From NCBI GenBank assembly GCA_034766995.1, contig CM068318.1, positions 8,399,487 to 8,463,486 on the forward strand: a stretch of 64,000 bases of DNA, read 5' to 3'. The notes beneath the pieces are model-generated. The model saw only the letters and a list, made by a program, of their open reading frames with translations. It was not told the DNA's origin and ran no database searches. Of this stretch, positions 11,404 to 21,814 are shown piece by piece (the stretch's first letter is position 1; every line of letters starts with the position of its first letter). Position numbers and translations under genes: made by a program. This DNA is from Acanthacorydalis orientalis (Eukaryota > Arthropoda > Insecta > Megaloptera > Corydalidae).

Positions 11404-11616
11404 TCATCGTCGGTTATTCTCCGAAGCGATCATTGTTGATATAACGGTCGGATGACTCGCGTGCGGTCCGTTGAGCATCAGATATTCGCTACCGTCGCCG
11501 CTGTCATCGTCGTCGAGGATTTCGGCGGAGTCGACGCAAGTATCGCAAACACTGTCAGACAAGACTTTAAAAACTCTTCCATTGATTCTGTTTACATTCG
11601 TACGCGCTTTAGGTAA
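11404..11616. other. GC-richer patch open on both strands
   Basis: The plus strand has an ATG at 11452 and a 54-residue frame to TAA at 11614-11616, reading MTRVRSVEHQIFATVAAVIV and then an acidic part, with AG followed by GTAAAC at 11611. The minus strand is open from the same area to TGA at 11406-11404 and includes an acidic run (EILDDDDSGDGSEYLML). Both use C/G-rich third positions, which is the mirror effect expected when one strand is coding. A coding exon is plausible but the strand cannot be decided. The plus reading has a start codon and a donor-like site; the minus reading has a stop and a weak acceptor (AAACAG before 11587). I recognise neither product. Confidence 0.25.
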
Positions 11617-12139
11617 ACATAAACGCGTTCACGGAAGCCGACTGCTGCTGGTTAATTTATTTCTACACGCGTGCATTGTACATACACACACATAAACAAT
11701 ATACATTCTATTTCCATGTTGCGAAAAGATATAGTTTGGTACAGCTACAAGGACTTAAGAAAATATACAAACTGTAATATTTCATAAAAAAAGTATTAAA
11801 GTTTATATACAGTGAAAAAATATATATTATAGTTGCAGAGTATGAAAGTTTGTATGAATTGAATATATTTTTGAACATGTTTATTTCTTGAATACAGAAT
11901 ATTATAATACTGGAACTTTTAGTGTGTTGTATGACGAAAATTAGTGACACTGTCATATCAAAGAAGGAGCCCTTTTTGAATACACTAGGTTAATAAAGAA
12001 TATATTTTAAATTCTCAAAAGTATTCCAATTTATTCGTCTGTTATTAGGTTATTTGTTTAGATTTTTGCTAGGATTAAATCTTTGTCACAATATAGTTTT
12101 TGTCAATGTGGATAAATTCACGTTCACAGAATTAATTTT

Positions 12140-12345
12140 CTCTTACTCTACAAGCCACATATTTTTTTAATCGAAAATGTTCAAAATTTTATTAATCATA
12201 TTTTCGCACTCTGAGGATGAAAGCATCGTAATCAAAATAAGTACAAATAGCTATCAAAAGAGAGCTATAATTCATTATTTAATATTTTTGATCAGAATTT
12301 TCTTCAGGTTTTGAGATGGAAAAAAAGATTCATTAAATTAAAATT
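12140..12345. mobile_element. two-arm foldback repeat, degenerate
   Basis: The left arm starts with CTCTACAAGCCACATATTTTT and AAAATGTTCAAAATTTTATT. The right arm carries ACTCTGAGGATGA near 12206, AATCAAAATAAGTAC, ATTTAATATTTTTGATCAGA and a GGTTTTGAGATGG outer box. The left core is mostly deleted, so the two arms are almost directly joined. Confidence 0.6.
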
Positions 12346-12427
12346 TTAATTTTTGTTACGATTTTCAATGCAAAAATATGTATCAGCTTAGAATGTAACA
12401 CAAAAATGAATTAGTTTTCATAATATT

Positions 12428-12438
12428 ATGTATGTATG

Positions 12439-12495
<57 letters not shown>
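12428..12495. repeat. (TGTA)n-(TA)n microsatellite
   Basis: TATGTATGTATGTATG passes into about 52 bases of TA alternation. Confidence 0.92.
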
Positions 12496-12499
<4 letters not shown>

Positions 12500-12634
12500 C
12501 CTACTGAATATAAGTAATAATAAGAAAGTGTATGAATAAACGTGTGAACAATTTAAAAAATAGATTGAAAATATTAACTCATTAAAAAAGTTCAGATCAC
12601 TGAACATGAAATATGAAAATAGTTGATTATTAAA

Positions 12635-12682
12635 TAACGATTATATATTATTTAACCAATTCTGAAGGTTAACGTTCTTAAC
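12635..12682. repeat. local duplicate, copy 1
   Basis: AACGATTATATATTATTTAA, then CCAATTCTGAAGG, then a TTCTTAACTG-type end. A diverged copy lies about 600 bases away at 13230-13279 in the same orientation. Confidence 0.7.
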
Positions 12683-12982
12683 TGAAGACTGATTGTCCTA
12701 CATAAAAATTAAAATAATTTTTCATATACCTTTAGTTAAATTTCTTACATGTATGTTTATAAATGTATGTATATATATATCAGTACGTGTATGTATGTGC
12801 GTGATGTAAGGTGGACAGGTTCGAGAGTGTGATTAATGAGAAAGAATAGTGCGGGCCATCGGGTTTGCTGTTATTACAAAGTGTTTGACTCGAGCAGAGT
12901 CCGAAAACACAGGTGTGCTGAGATGCACCATGCGTTTCTGAAAGTGTACATTGTGTTACAGATAAAGGTGCAGCATACTTAC

Positions 12983-13099
12983 ATACTCGTTGAGTTGTTC
13001 AAGAATGCTTCGCTGGATTTTTTGAGTAGTGTTCGTTGTTTGTATTCCTTCTTTACTTAATACTAATTTTTGTATGCGTTTCGTCTTAAATTTGAACAT
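12983..13099 (-). CDS. candidate first exon, 39 codons
   Basis: On the minus strand an ATG at 13099-13097 opens a frame that reaches TAT followed by GTAAGTATG, a near-ideal splice donor (GTAAGT at 12982-12977). Unspliced, the frame stops 8 codons later. The 39 codons start MFKFKTKRIQKL and end QRSILEQLNEY, basic and helix-friendly. The frame is open upstream of the ATG as well. Lys-rich and Gln-rich composition is also what A-rich DNA yields by chance, and I recognise no family. I found no partner exon with a clear acceptor. Confidence 0.15.
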
Positions 13100-13229
13100 G
13101 TTTATGAATTATACGCGTGCGATTCTAAAAAAAAAATATATAAATTTTATAATTATATTGCCTCTGCTGTACAAAATCATGAACCAGTTTGAACGAATAT
13201 TTTCAATATTTGAAAATTGGAATTTATCA

Positions 13230-13279
13230 TAACGATTATTTATTATTTAATCAATTCTGAAGGCCTACGTACTTAAGTT
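13230..13279. repeat. local duplicate, copy 2
   Basis: AACGATTATTTATTATTTAA, then TCAATTCTGAAGG, then ACTTAAGTT; it matches 12635-12682 with scattered substitutions. Confidence 0.7.
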
Positions 13280-13289
13280 CTTAGTTTTG

Positions 13290-13805
13290 ACACTAAATTC
13301 ATCTCATAAAAGAATTATTGTTTAATTCCACAAACCATAAAAAACCTGATTAAAAATGGTCAATAAATGATTATTGATTGATTGATTGTTACTTATGTGC
13401 ATTTTGATCGTTTCCTTCATCTTCAGAGCGACAGGGTAGAGACACTATTAGATTTTTCTATAAAATATTAATATTTTTTCAAATTAAAATAGTTATGTTT
13501 AAAAGGCTTTAATATAAAGTTTCTGAGAAATGTTAAAACTTTGCATTTTGTCTTGAAAAATTTATAAAAGTATACTTTCATGTTTAGTACAGAAATCATA
13601 AGGTATAGAAAAAACTAGTTTTTCTGTATATTAACTCTTTGAGTATGAGAGTTTGGCTATTGCGATTCGAATAAGTTACAGTCAAAAATATTAGCTAACT
13701 GTATTATTAAATCTTTCTGACCAGATTTTTTTGTGTTTGTGAGATGAAATAAGAATTCATTTATGAAATTGCAATTTGTTGTTATGGAGTCCTTATTTTT
13801 AAGAG
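13290..13805. mobile_element. two-arm foldback repeat with about 180-bp spacer
   Basis: The left arm (about 13310-13440) carries the reversed boxes CCACAAACCATAAAAAACCT, AATAAATGATTATTGATTG and a TGTGCATTTTGATCG segment ending in TCTTCAGAG, a reversed CTGAAGA. The right arm (about 13620-13805) is more decayed: AACTCTTTGAGTATGAGAG, CGATTCGAATAAGTTACAG, TTTTTTTGTGTTTGTGAGATG and TTCATTTATGAAATTG. The longer spacer sets this copy apart from the compact ones at 7630 and 10045. Confidence 0.6.
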
Positions 13806-14094
13806 TTTGAACGTTTAGTTTGCTGTATTGGAAATCTGAATTTAGTTAGAATGGTGAATATATATCATATTGATTTAGTGAAGTATTCGGATAAATTGTT
13901 TGGAGTATAATATCAAAACTAGACTATATTAGAAGATAACTATTCAAATCACGGAAGTACTTTTAAAATTTAAAATATAATATAACCTGTTCAGTCATGG
14001 AATTCATTTGATATAAAAAAAAATGATTCTTTTTTTTAAAATCAAGACTATGCGAGATAAATCAACAGTCATTCCATTAGAGTTTCAGAAATTG

Positions 14095-14260
14095 TATTTA
14101 CTTTTATCTTAGTGCTCTGAGGATGATCGAAATACGAATAAGTAATGATTAAAGTTGGATACAAAATATTATAATTAAGTTATTGAAAATTTTTGCTCTA
14201 AAAAAAGTTGTGAGCTTTATGGACGAGTGAAAAATTCGAAAATCATGAAAATCAATAAAT
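14095..14260 (+). repeat. hammerhead-like repeat arm, stem II deleted
   Basis: Plus-oriented arm with AGTGCTCTGAGGA (CTGAGGA at 14117-14123). After it come TGATC and GAAATACGAATAAGTAATG, so the internal hairpin is almost gone while both flanking core strings remain. The outer boxes TTATTGAAAATTTTTG and GCTTTATGGACGAGTG are recognisable. Confidence 0.65.
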
Positions 14261-15099
14261 GGTATACTTATATATTAACTGATTAATAAAAATATGTAAG
14301 TTTCAAAAATATTTTATCACACTGATAAAAAAGTCTACAGTTTAAACAAGCTATACAGTTACAATTAATTCAAAGTAGTTTAGTTCTGAGTATGAACTGA
14401 AATCATTATTTCGAAAAGATTCGCTCAAAAAACGATTCTGGTATATTTTTATTCTATGTAAAAAGTCTGTCATTCGAATTGATATTTTTATATTTCGTAT
14501 TATGTACTTATGTATATATTTCATTTCTTTCATAAATGTCCACCTGACCCATGATCATTATGTAGATGATGATAACGCGCGTGTACAAGAGTAACAATTA
14601 TATATATGTATGCGCTGTTAAAATCTGGCGAAGAAGACGTTGCCGACGTCCAGTCAACATATACTCTCTTGTATACGTGAGTGTGTCTGCTGTGTGAATG
14701 ATTCAGCCGCAGAGCTTCAAAAACTCAACGTTCGTTGATTTCGTAATTACGTTTAATGTTTCGCCGTGGCACGTCCGTTAAAATGCTTGCATTCTCTCCG
14801 TATGCCGTATCAAACCGGGCATGTATATAACACACGTCGAAGATCAGACGCTTGCGTAAATATCCACCACAGTGTCATAAAGCACACACGCGTAGCATTT
14901 CATTATTATAATGACTGCCAAGTATGCAGTTTTTGGAATGTGTAATTTATTTTTTTCATTCTATCGTTCGTTATCGTTCTTTTTCTTTTAATTAGATGCG
15001 TCTATTATATACACATTATGAACTATACACACATATTTGTATATATATATATATATATATTCTTTGTGTATGTATAATTAGTCACGTGTGAAACTGCTG

Positions 15100-15245
15100 T
15101 AAATAATTTGCTATGAGGATGTTGGCATCGCTATCGAAATGTTAGAATAATGAAACAATCAATTATTTACCATTTTGATCAGAATTTTGTAGATAGAGGG
15201 AAATAATTAATTATTTACAGAAGAAAATATTTTAATTTCCAAAAA
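15100..15245 (+). repeat. hammerhead-like repeat arm, single
   Basis: Plus-oriented inner arm with CTATGAGGATGTTGGCATCG, then CTATCGAAATGTTAGAATAA, a CAATCAATTATTTACCA block and TTTTGATCAGAATTTTG. The outer end is truncated after the GTGGT box. Confidence 0.6.
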
Positions 15246-15754
15246 TTACTTCATTTTCTCAGATTAATTGCCACAATGTTTAATATTTGTTAATGGACGA
15301 TAAGAACTTTTTTTCTATCATGATAACTTTTTTTATCTATTGGTTTTGTAACCTACTCGAAATCATACAATCTCTCAGTACATATATATATATATATATA
15401 TAAATTAGTGTCTTATTATCATTATTAAACTGTCACTGAAACATAAAAGCAATCTAAAACAAATTTATGAAACAGCCATTTGATACAGTTTTTCATAATG
15501 TTGCCTTTGGTCTCATATAAATTGTGATGTGTTAATTAGTAAAGATTATAATTAACATCAACAGAATGACATCACACGCAATAATGCCTAAAAGCTTATA
15601 CTTGAATTTCAAGTTTGTGTTTTTACTATAGAATTATATAGCTGTGTATAAAAACGGTTAAGTTTTTATAGCAATACGTTTTTAAATTTATATCTATGTT
15701 ACTAATAGATTAAAAATAGTTTCTAAACTAATCTAAATATGTATTAGTTTATAT

Positions 15755-15760
15755 ACATAC

Positions 15761-15805
<45 letters not shown>
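15755..15805. repeat. (CATA)n-(TA)n microsatellite
   Basis: Five CATA units pass into about 32 bases of TA alternation and end in CACTACG. Confidence 0.9.
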
Positions 15806-15808
<3 letters not shown>

Positions 15809-15917
15809 TACGTAAAAGTATATTTTCATCTTCGTGAAACTTAAGAAAACATTTACATAATTTGTACTAATTGTAAAAAAATCTAGAAATTTAAACTTAA
15901 TAGCAGAATTATAATTA

Positions 15918-16110
15918 TTAGATGCACAAATTAATTCGGTGCCATTTTTATAGAAAATGAATATTTACGGAAAAGGAATACATTAATTTTTTTTTAATAA
16001 GAGACCTGTAATAAGAGACTATCTTTTATTTGGAATTAGAATTCGTTATTTTATAAAGTTTCATTTGTTCAATTACTGGAAAACTTCATCATCTATTGAT
16101 TTTATCTTTT
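15918..16110 (+). mobile_element. mariner-type terminal fragment, copy 2
   Basis: Starts TTAGATGCAC after a TA dinucleotide and contains AATTAATTCGGTGC, then TTTTTATAGAAAATGAATA. Over the first 50 bases it matches 4031-4080 with few differences, after which similarity decays quickly. No opposite end or transposase frame is visible. Confidence 0.45.
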
Positions 16111-16278
16111 AGAGAGAAGTCAATGTACATTACCGATTATAATTTCGTAACTGATATTAAAAAGGAAACTTGTACCATTAGACGTGATATTATTATATTT
16201 CTAAACTTATAGATTTTGCTCATGGCTTGAAAAATAAATTTCTTATAACCAATATAAATGTCTGACTTAATATATGGA

Positions 16279-16281
<3 letters not shown>

Positions 16282-16336
<55 letters not shown>
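16282..16336. repeat. (TA)n microsatellite, about 55 bp
   Basis: Perfect TA alternation ending in TGCGTGTG. Confidence 0.92.
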
Positions 16337-16339
<3 letters not shown>

Positions 16340-16607
16340 TGTGAGTTGTCTGTTTTATCTAAAAGAGATCTTTTCACTTACACTTCATACATATTACGAA
16401 GATTATCATCCACATATTTACATACCATGTGTGTATGTATATAGTGTCTGTATGCGGTATTTTATTCATTTTTTTTACATACCGACAGCATGTACAACGA
16501 TAATTACGTTCGATTGAGCAATAAAACTGAAAGTGTCGATCACGCTATATGCATACTCATATATTTATGTATATATATACATATATTGTGCGTGCTTGAT
16601 TATATTT

Positions 16608-16739
16608 ATGGTCAAGTCGAATCGATCTACTAAGGTCAAGGTGTCCTATTATCCCAATACGTCGTGTGTATTGATTTTTGTTATTATTGTGCTCTTTGGG
16701 TATATGGCATGCGCTATTGAAGAACGCACAGATTTATAG
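16608..16739 (+). CDS. candidate 43-residue single-span membrane peptide
   Basis: ATG at 16608-16610, stop TAG at 16737-16739. The first 18 residues are basic and polar (MVKSNRSTKVKVSYYPNTS). They are followed by a hydrophobic run of about 17 residues (SCVLIFVIIVLFGYMAC) and a charged tail AIEERTDL. Basic head, single span and acidic/basic tail is the layout of many small membrane peptides. The codons look mixed rather than repeat-derived. The frame can be extended upstream to 16533 but only by translating a TA repeat, so 16608 is the sensible start. It has no recognised homologue, and chance is possible in a frame this short. Confidence 0.22.
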   Translation: MVKSNRSTKVKVSYYPNTSCVLIFVIIVLFGYMACAIEERTDL

Positions 16740-16799
16740 ATAGAAACAACATTCTTTAACGAATGTATGCGTAAGTTAACACGTATTCTATTAATTATA

Positions 16800-17384
16800 A
16801 CCAAACGAGACAGAATTGAGATCAATGAGTCACGAACATGTACCTTGAGCTGAGTAACGTTTCATTAATAAAATCGGAATTGTTAGTATTTAAATTAACC
16901 TGTAATATTCTTCGATAGTGTTAATCAATAAGTCAATATTAACTTGTATCATTCATCCATTTTCATTTTAAAAGTTAAGTGAATTAACACAGAAATTTAT
17001 TTGGGCGGATATTCATATAAGAAATTAGTAAATGTATGGTTACCTTTTTCAGTTAGATTATTAAAATGCGAATTTTTAGCGAATTTGTTAATTTATCTAT
17101 TTATATTTTAAAAGAAATGATACTTATAAGGAGAAGTACATTTAACACGTCGCGATTCATGTATTAAAAGTCGAACAGTTACCGTTTATATACGATTAGT
17201 AAAATAGTGTGAATTTGTTATAATATTTCAATCATATTAATAGCTTCTACAAAAGTTTATATAATATTTTATATCAATTACTAATAATATATACTCTGAA
17301 TTAAATAATATTTTTAATTTTTTAAATAAAATGTAGTAAAAAGACTTTATAATGATGGTCTTCTTCATTTTGGATCATCTGAGT
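16800..17384. other. AT-rich non-coding stretch
   Basis: No gene, RNA or repeat recognised between the small open frame and the next repeat pair. Confidence 0.5.
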
Positions 17385-17520
17385 TTCTGTTCTCCACTAC
17401 TATTTTCGGCACGTGTATCATCTTCGATCATTTTCATTCTCATTGATCATTTTTGATTATTGCTTAAGCACATTTCGATGGCGATGCTATCGTCCTCAAT
17501 GTGTTAAGACAAAAATCACT
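17385..17520 (-). repeat. two hammerhead-like repeat types side by side
   Basis: Near 17385-17420 the plus strand reads CCACTACTATTTTCGGCACG, TGTATCATCTTCG, a reversed copy of the 48-kb family. From about 17430 it reads TGATCATTTTTGATTATTGC and then TTAAGCACATTTCGATGGCG, a reversed arm of the main family. On the minus strand the main core is TTGAGGA at 17499-17493, then a GATAGC/GCCATC imperfect hairpin, then GAAATGTGCTTAAGC. Both cores lie in the same orientation about 80 bases apart. Confidence 0.6.
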
Positions 17521-17993
17521 TATATTTATATCAGTTGTGTTTTCTTGTTGGTCTTGGCCCCTGTAAATCGTACAAGAATCTTGTATGATTCCGAATATTA
17601 ATACATCAGTGGGGTTACAAGCAAAAAAGAAAATTGTAATTTTAGTCAGATTTATCTCTTAATATTTAGATTCTTACATGTTAAACTAGATTTGTTTCAT
17701 TTCTGATGTGTGAATCTTTCCGGGTATAATTAAATTTATTGAACCAAAATTAATTGAATTTATGAAACATTAATTGTTCATTTATCAAAAAATGATTATA
17801 ATATTCTTCGTTTATTCTTAAACAAGAGAATGTTTTATACATTTTCTATCAGCTCTTTTTCTAAATATAACTTTCGCGGTATTTAAGTACTGCCTTAGAG
17901 ATCAATAAAAATTGTTATTTGTATAATAACAGTATATTTTCTATTCTTTTAATTCTACTACAGATGTTTAAGTATATGTATGTATGCACATAT

Positions 17994-17997
<4 letters not shown>

Positions 17998-18060
<63 letters not shown>
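17998..18060. repeat. (TA)n-(TGTA)n microsatellite
   Basis: About 54 bases of TA alternation followed by TGTATGTATGCAAG. Confidence 0.92.
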
Positions 18061-18061
<1 letters not shown>

Positions 18062-18150
18062 CAAGTATATATAAAAGTGTATGTGTTTGCGAACTATTAT
18101 GTTCTTAAAATTAATTCACACTGAACTAAGCAAACAAGTGCATCCTCTCG

Positions 18151-18178
18151 AACAGAACACGGTCTGTTGTGTTCTGTT
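18151..18178. repeat. perfect 10-bp inverted repeat
   Basis: AACAGAACAC (18151-18160), an 8-base loop GGTCTGTT, then GTGTTCTGTT (18169-18178). The half-sites AGAACA and TGTTCT are also the classic half-sites of steroid-receptor elements, but the spacing here does not match such an element. It lies in a GC-richer, non-repeat patch (18120-18420) with no convincing gene. Confidence 0.7.
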
Positions 18179-18465
18179 GCAGTCAAAAGCCCCCTCTGGT
18201 TATGAAATTATCGTCATCTGGTGACGGCAGTTTGAAAAAAAAAATCGTCGCTATTTGTAGAGAGAATATGTTCGACAGACGTCAATATGATATTTACTTG
18301 CTTATATACAGCAAGCATTCAAAGGACAGATTGCTAATCGACAGCTAGCTCGCCTGTTTGCCTGCACCGACTTACTTGCCTGCCATCCTAACAACCAGGC
18401 ACTCGATTCAAAACAGAAGTAGTTTGAAATAAATGCTTAAATGATTTATTTACTCAAGTGTGCTC

Positions 18466-18467
<2 letters not shown>

Positions 18468-18520
<53 letters not shown>
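18468..18520. repeat. (TA)n microsatellite, about 52 bp
   Basis: TA alternation followed by ATACATACACGTGTGTGTAG. Confidence 0.92.
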
Positions 18521-18539
18521 TTATATATATACATACACG

Positions 18540-19009
18540 TGTGTGTAGACAGTTTCTTGAAACTTGAACTACGGAAATTTAACATCTAAATTTATAAGAT
18601 CTTAAATATATGCTTTCCAATGTGTACGTGAACAATTTATGGAATTTAAGTTATTATAAATTCCATTTAAAAAAATCTCTGTGAGAATTCTGTTGAAAAT
18701 ATATTTTAATTTCATAGAATAGCTATTTGACGAGATTAGATTGGAATAAATTAGTTAAAAATAATAATAAATATTAGATTCTGGTACTTTCTACCAAGCT
18801 AGATATATGATACGAATAGTATGTGTCTGAAAATGAAATATAACACTTTATATTTCTTTGAAATACTTTCGAAATTTAAATAAAGAATAATTTATTAATA
18901 CTCATTTAACACATTTTCAGGTATACGTTTTATGACACAGTTGGTTATTTTTAGTTCGTATATTTGTATACTTAATTAATTTGACATACTTTATTGGAGA
19001 TGAACAGTG

Positions 19010-19014
<5 letters not shown>
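18540..19014. other. AT-rich non-coding stretch
   Basis: Nothing recognised between two TA arrays. Confidence 0.5.

Positions 19015-19060
<46 letters not shown>
19015..19060. repeat. (TA)n microsatellite, about 45 bp
   Basis: TA alternation preceded by GCATCG. Confidence 0.92.
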
Positions 19061-19063
<3 letters not shown>

Positions 19064-19557
19064 CAACATTTGACGATGTCCTACTTGATACTGGCTTTGA
19101 ATGATCCGCTGCGATTGTTTTCCATGTACTCTAATGCATATTCTGATAGTTTTATCTGTTCACTGGAACTATTAGTCTTTTTCTGATCTTATATGTTTAA
19201 TATATCTTGTTTTTCAATCAATTATTAATTATTTGATTTGTCTATCTATTATATTCTCAATTTGTTCCATTCGTTTCTATTTTAAGCTAAGAATTTATGT
19301 GAGAAACTATTCATTCTTGTTAATATATTTATAAACTTCTGTTTGTTTTCGTATCATTTCTTTTCTGTTTTGGTTTTTCTGTCTTTTTGTGTTCTGTTTA
19401 TTTGATTTTTTAAACGCGCCTATATCTTAGATCATTATCGTTCATGCAATAAGAAAAAATAATATCATTGTTTAAACAGATTAGAATTTGTTTTTATCCT
19501 CTTGTCACTTATATTTTCATATGTTTTTCCATATTTTTATGTTGTCTGAAATGACTG

Positions 19558-19559
<2 letters not shown>

Positions 19560-19591
<32 letters not shown>
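19560..19591. repeat. (TA)n microsatellite, about 32 bp
   Basis: TA alternation that abuts a repeat arm starting at 19592. Confidence 0.9.
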
Positions 19592-19593
<2 letters not shown>

Positions 19594-19770
19594 GATTTTT
19601 TCACTCATTACGCTTCATTGAAATCTGCATTACAACAATCAAAAATAATAAATGATTATTTATTGAAATTTGTGACTAGAAAAATGTTCTTTGTGAGAGA
19701 ATGAAAAATTTATTTGTGAAAATAAATTTAGCCATAGTACCAAAAACTGTATTGTAATTTCTCTTTTAGT
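19592..19770 (+). repeat. repeat arm with intact outer end
   Basis: Plus-oriented outer arm: TTGAAATCTGCATTACAACA, AATCAAAAATAATAAATGATT, ATGTTCTTTGTGAGAGAATG, then TTTATTTGTGAAAATAAATTT and TAGCCATAGTACCAAAAAC, TGTATTGTAATTT. The inner core is lost, but the outer terminus is one of the best kept. Confidence 0.6.
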
Positions 19771-20294
19771 GACATAAACATTTTTCAGTCTTTTAGATGG
19801 ACTGATGTTGTAAGATCTAGCTCTTCAGTCCAGTTGTCTTCCACAATTCTGACTTACAATCATAGTTCTAAAAATCATTGAAAGATCTCGATAACAATGC
19901 ATGTATCACGAGTTCTCGTGTCAGACATTCGTGTGGTACGCGAATTTACTGCACTCTATGATGAGCAGTATAGCGATTATACGATACTATATTAAAGAAT
20001 TTATTAATCAAAAGCGGGAGTTTTTTTCAAAATGCAAAGGAAACATTTATTAATTTATCAATACTGCAAGAAACTAAACTTTATAGATAGTAAGCTATAA
20101 AAAATATGAACATAAAAGAATAAAGTATATATTGCTCTGAAGTTTTAAATTAATTTTCTGAAAAAAGTACGAAATATTTGTGTTTTTTCCTCATTCGGTG
20201 TATTACAGATGCATAACTAAATTAATGATTAATTCTAAAAGTAATGTTACATTTTATAAGAGATGTATGAAGCTTCCGAGCGATCATTATAAAA

Positions 20295-20460
20295 TTATAT
20301 CACAATACAGTTCTTACACTGTGACTAATTCACTTTTACAATTAAATTCTTTTTTTACTATACAAAACCACAAAAAATGTTTCTGATCAAAAATGTTCAG
20401 TGACTCATTTTTAATTGTCTTTGTTTGTGCATTTCAATTTCGAAATACACATAAGCATTT
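20295..20460 (-). repeat. repeat arm with intact outer end, reversed
   Basis: From 20300 the plus strand reads TCACAATACAGTTCTTACAC, TGTGACTAATTCACTTTTAC, then ACAAAACCACAAAAAATG, CTGATCAAAAATGTTCAGTG and GTGCATTTCAATTTCGAAAT. It is the mirror image of the 19592 copy and shares its outer terminus (reverse complement of GTATTGTGA). It ends abruptly at a partial second arm (AAATACACATAAGC). Confidence 0.6.
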
Positions 20461-20814
20461 GCGGGGCGAAAAAAATGTTGATTTCGTGAAAATTATCTTG
20501 TATTTATGATGTAATTTTCGTAAACGGGCAGTAAATTCATTTATTTAATGACAGATTTGAAATTAGCGTGGCTTTTTACATTGTTATATATAAAAGTCTT
20601 ATTATAAAATATGATACTGAGTAATCGAATTTAGTTATGTTGAGCAACAAAAGTGACCATAACTCATAAATAATTAATATTTATTTTATGTATGTGTCGA
20701 GTATTGAAAGGAACGAGTAAGTTTTTAATTGAAATTGTAGGTCATGAAGGGTTAAGGTGATCCTCAAAAGTTCTGGTCGTGGGAATGCACGCTCGTACAC
20801 AGTCTATATAGAGA

Positions 20815-20834
20815 CATGCATGCATGCATGTGCA
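20815..20834. repeat. (ATGC)n tract
   Basis: ACATGCATGCATGCATGTGC, an alternating purine-pyrimidine tract in a GC-richer patch (20740-21140). That patch is open in one plus frame for about 67 codons (GGT at about 20756 to TGA at about 20960) but has no recognisable product. Confidence 0.65.
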
Positions 20835-21169
20835 TATTGTACGAATCGAAGAAAAAGAGAACTGGTCGGCCTCACAGACTGCTTGGCGCGACGCACGCAC
20901 GTTTAACGCACGTGTGTCACTTGCGTAAGCTTAAAGCGTGTGTGTATACAACAGGCTGATCGACCTCATCCGAAATGCATGTCGCGAATGTATTGTCGAT
21001 GCAATGTTGACTGCATTCGAAATGCAATAAATGCAGACGTCGATTCGTATATATGCGCGCAGATGTACTCACACATGTATGTGTATACACATTGTGTGTG
21101 CATGTGTCGAACAGCATATTTTTTTAACGAATGAATGAATGAATGTAAGCACAAAAGTTTCAAGTTGTT

Positions 21170-21814
21170 CTTATATCAGATTGTCTTGAGAATAAATTAG
21201 AGACAATGTTCTCTTTTTTTTGTAGGTCAGCTGTTGTACTGGTATATATGAAGTCATATAGAAAGTAATATAATACGATTTTTTTCTATTCGATGCATAT
21301 CGATTTTTTTGATAATTAAAATGCTAATGGAATATTTAATTGCACACACTAATTTCATGTTTAAATTTTTATCATTTCTGCAGTCTTACTGTACAATAAA
21401 ACAATAGGGGTGTTGACAAGTTTAGCATATATGCATGGCAATTTACGATTTCGTACTTTTAGCAGTTACTATGAATAATATGTATTTGTTTTTAGACAAC
21501 TGAACTGTTTTGGACTTTGTGAAAAGATTTTTTTTACCATTTTCACACTGTTTTAGATTAATTAATATTCTCTTTCAAAGTGCTTCCATTAGAAGACACT
21601 ATATTATCCAATGTCGAATTTATTCTATATTTGAGTATTTTATTTGATAGGTAACCTCTGTACTATATTTTTTTTCTTACAAAAAATGATGTCACTCTAC
21701 AATGAAATTTATTTCAAGATTGGTTCTTTTAAAATGATTCGAATAGAGAAACTAAAAGTATCTTTTTGTTAAATAAATTAATCTATAAGAATTCTACAAG
21801 AAAAAAGATTTGTT
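21170..21814. other. AT-rich non-coding stretch
   Basis: Nothing recognised. Confidence 0.5.

Noticed and set aside
14606..14682. ATG frame MYALLKSGEEDVADVQ ending at GTGAGTGTGT
   Set aside because: Reads well but is only 24 codons. The donor-like string lies in a GTGAGTGTGTCTG low-complexity segment, and no acceptor partner is visible.
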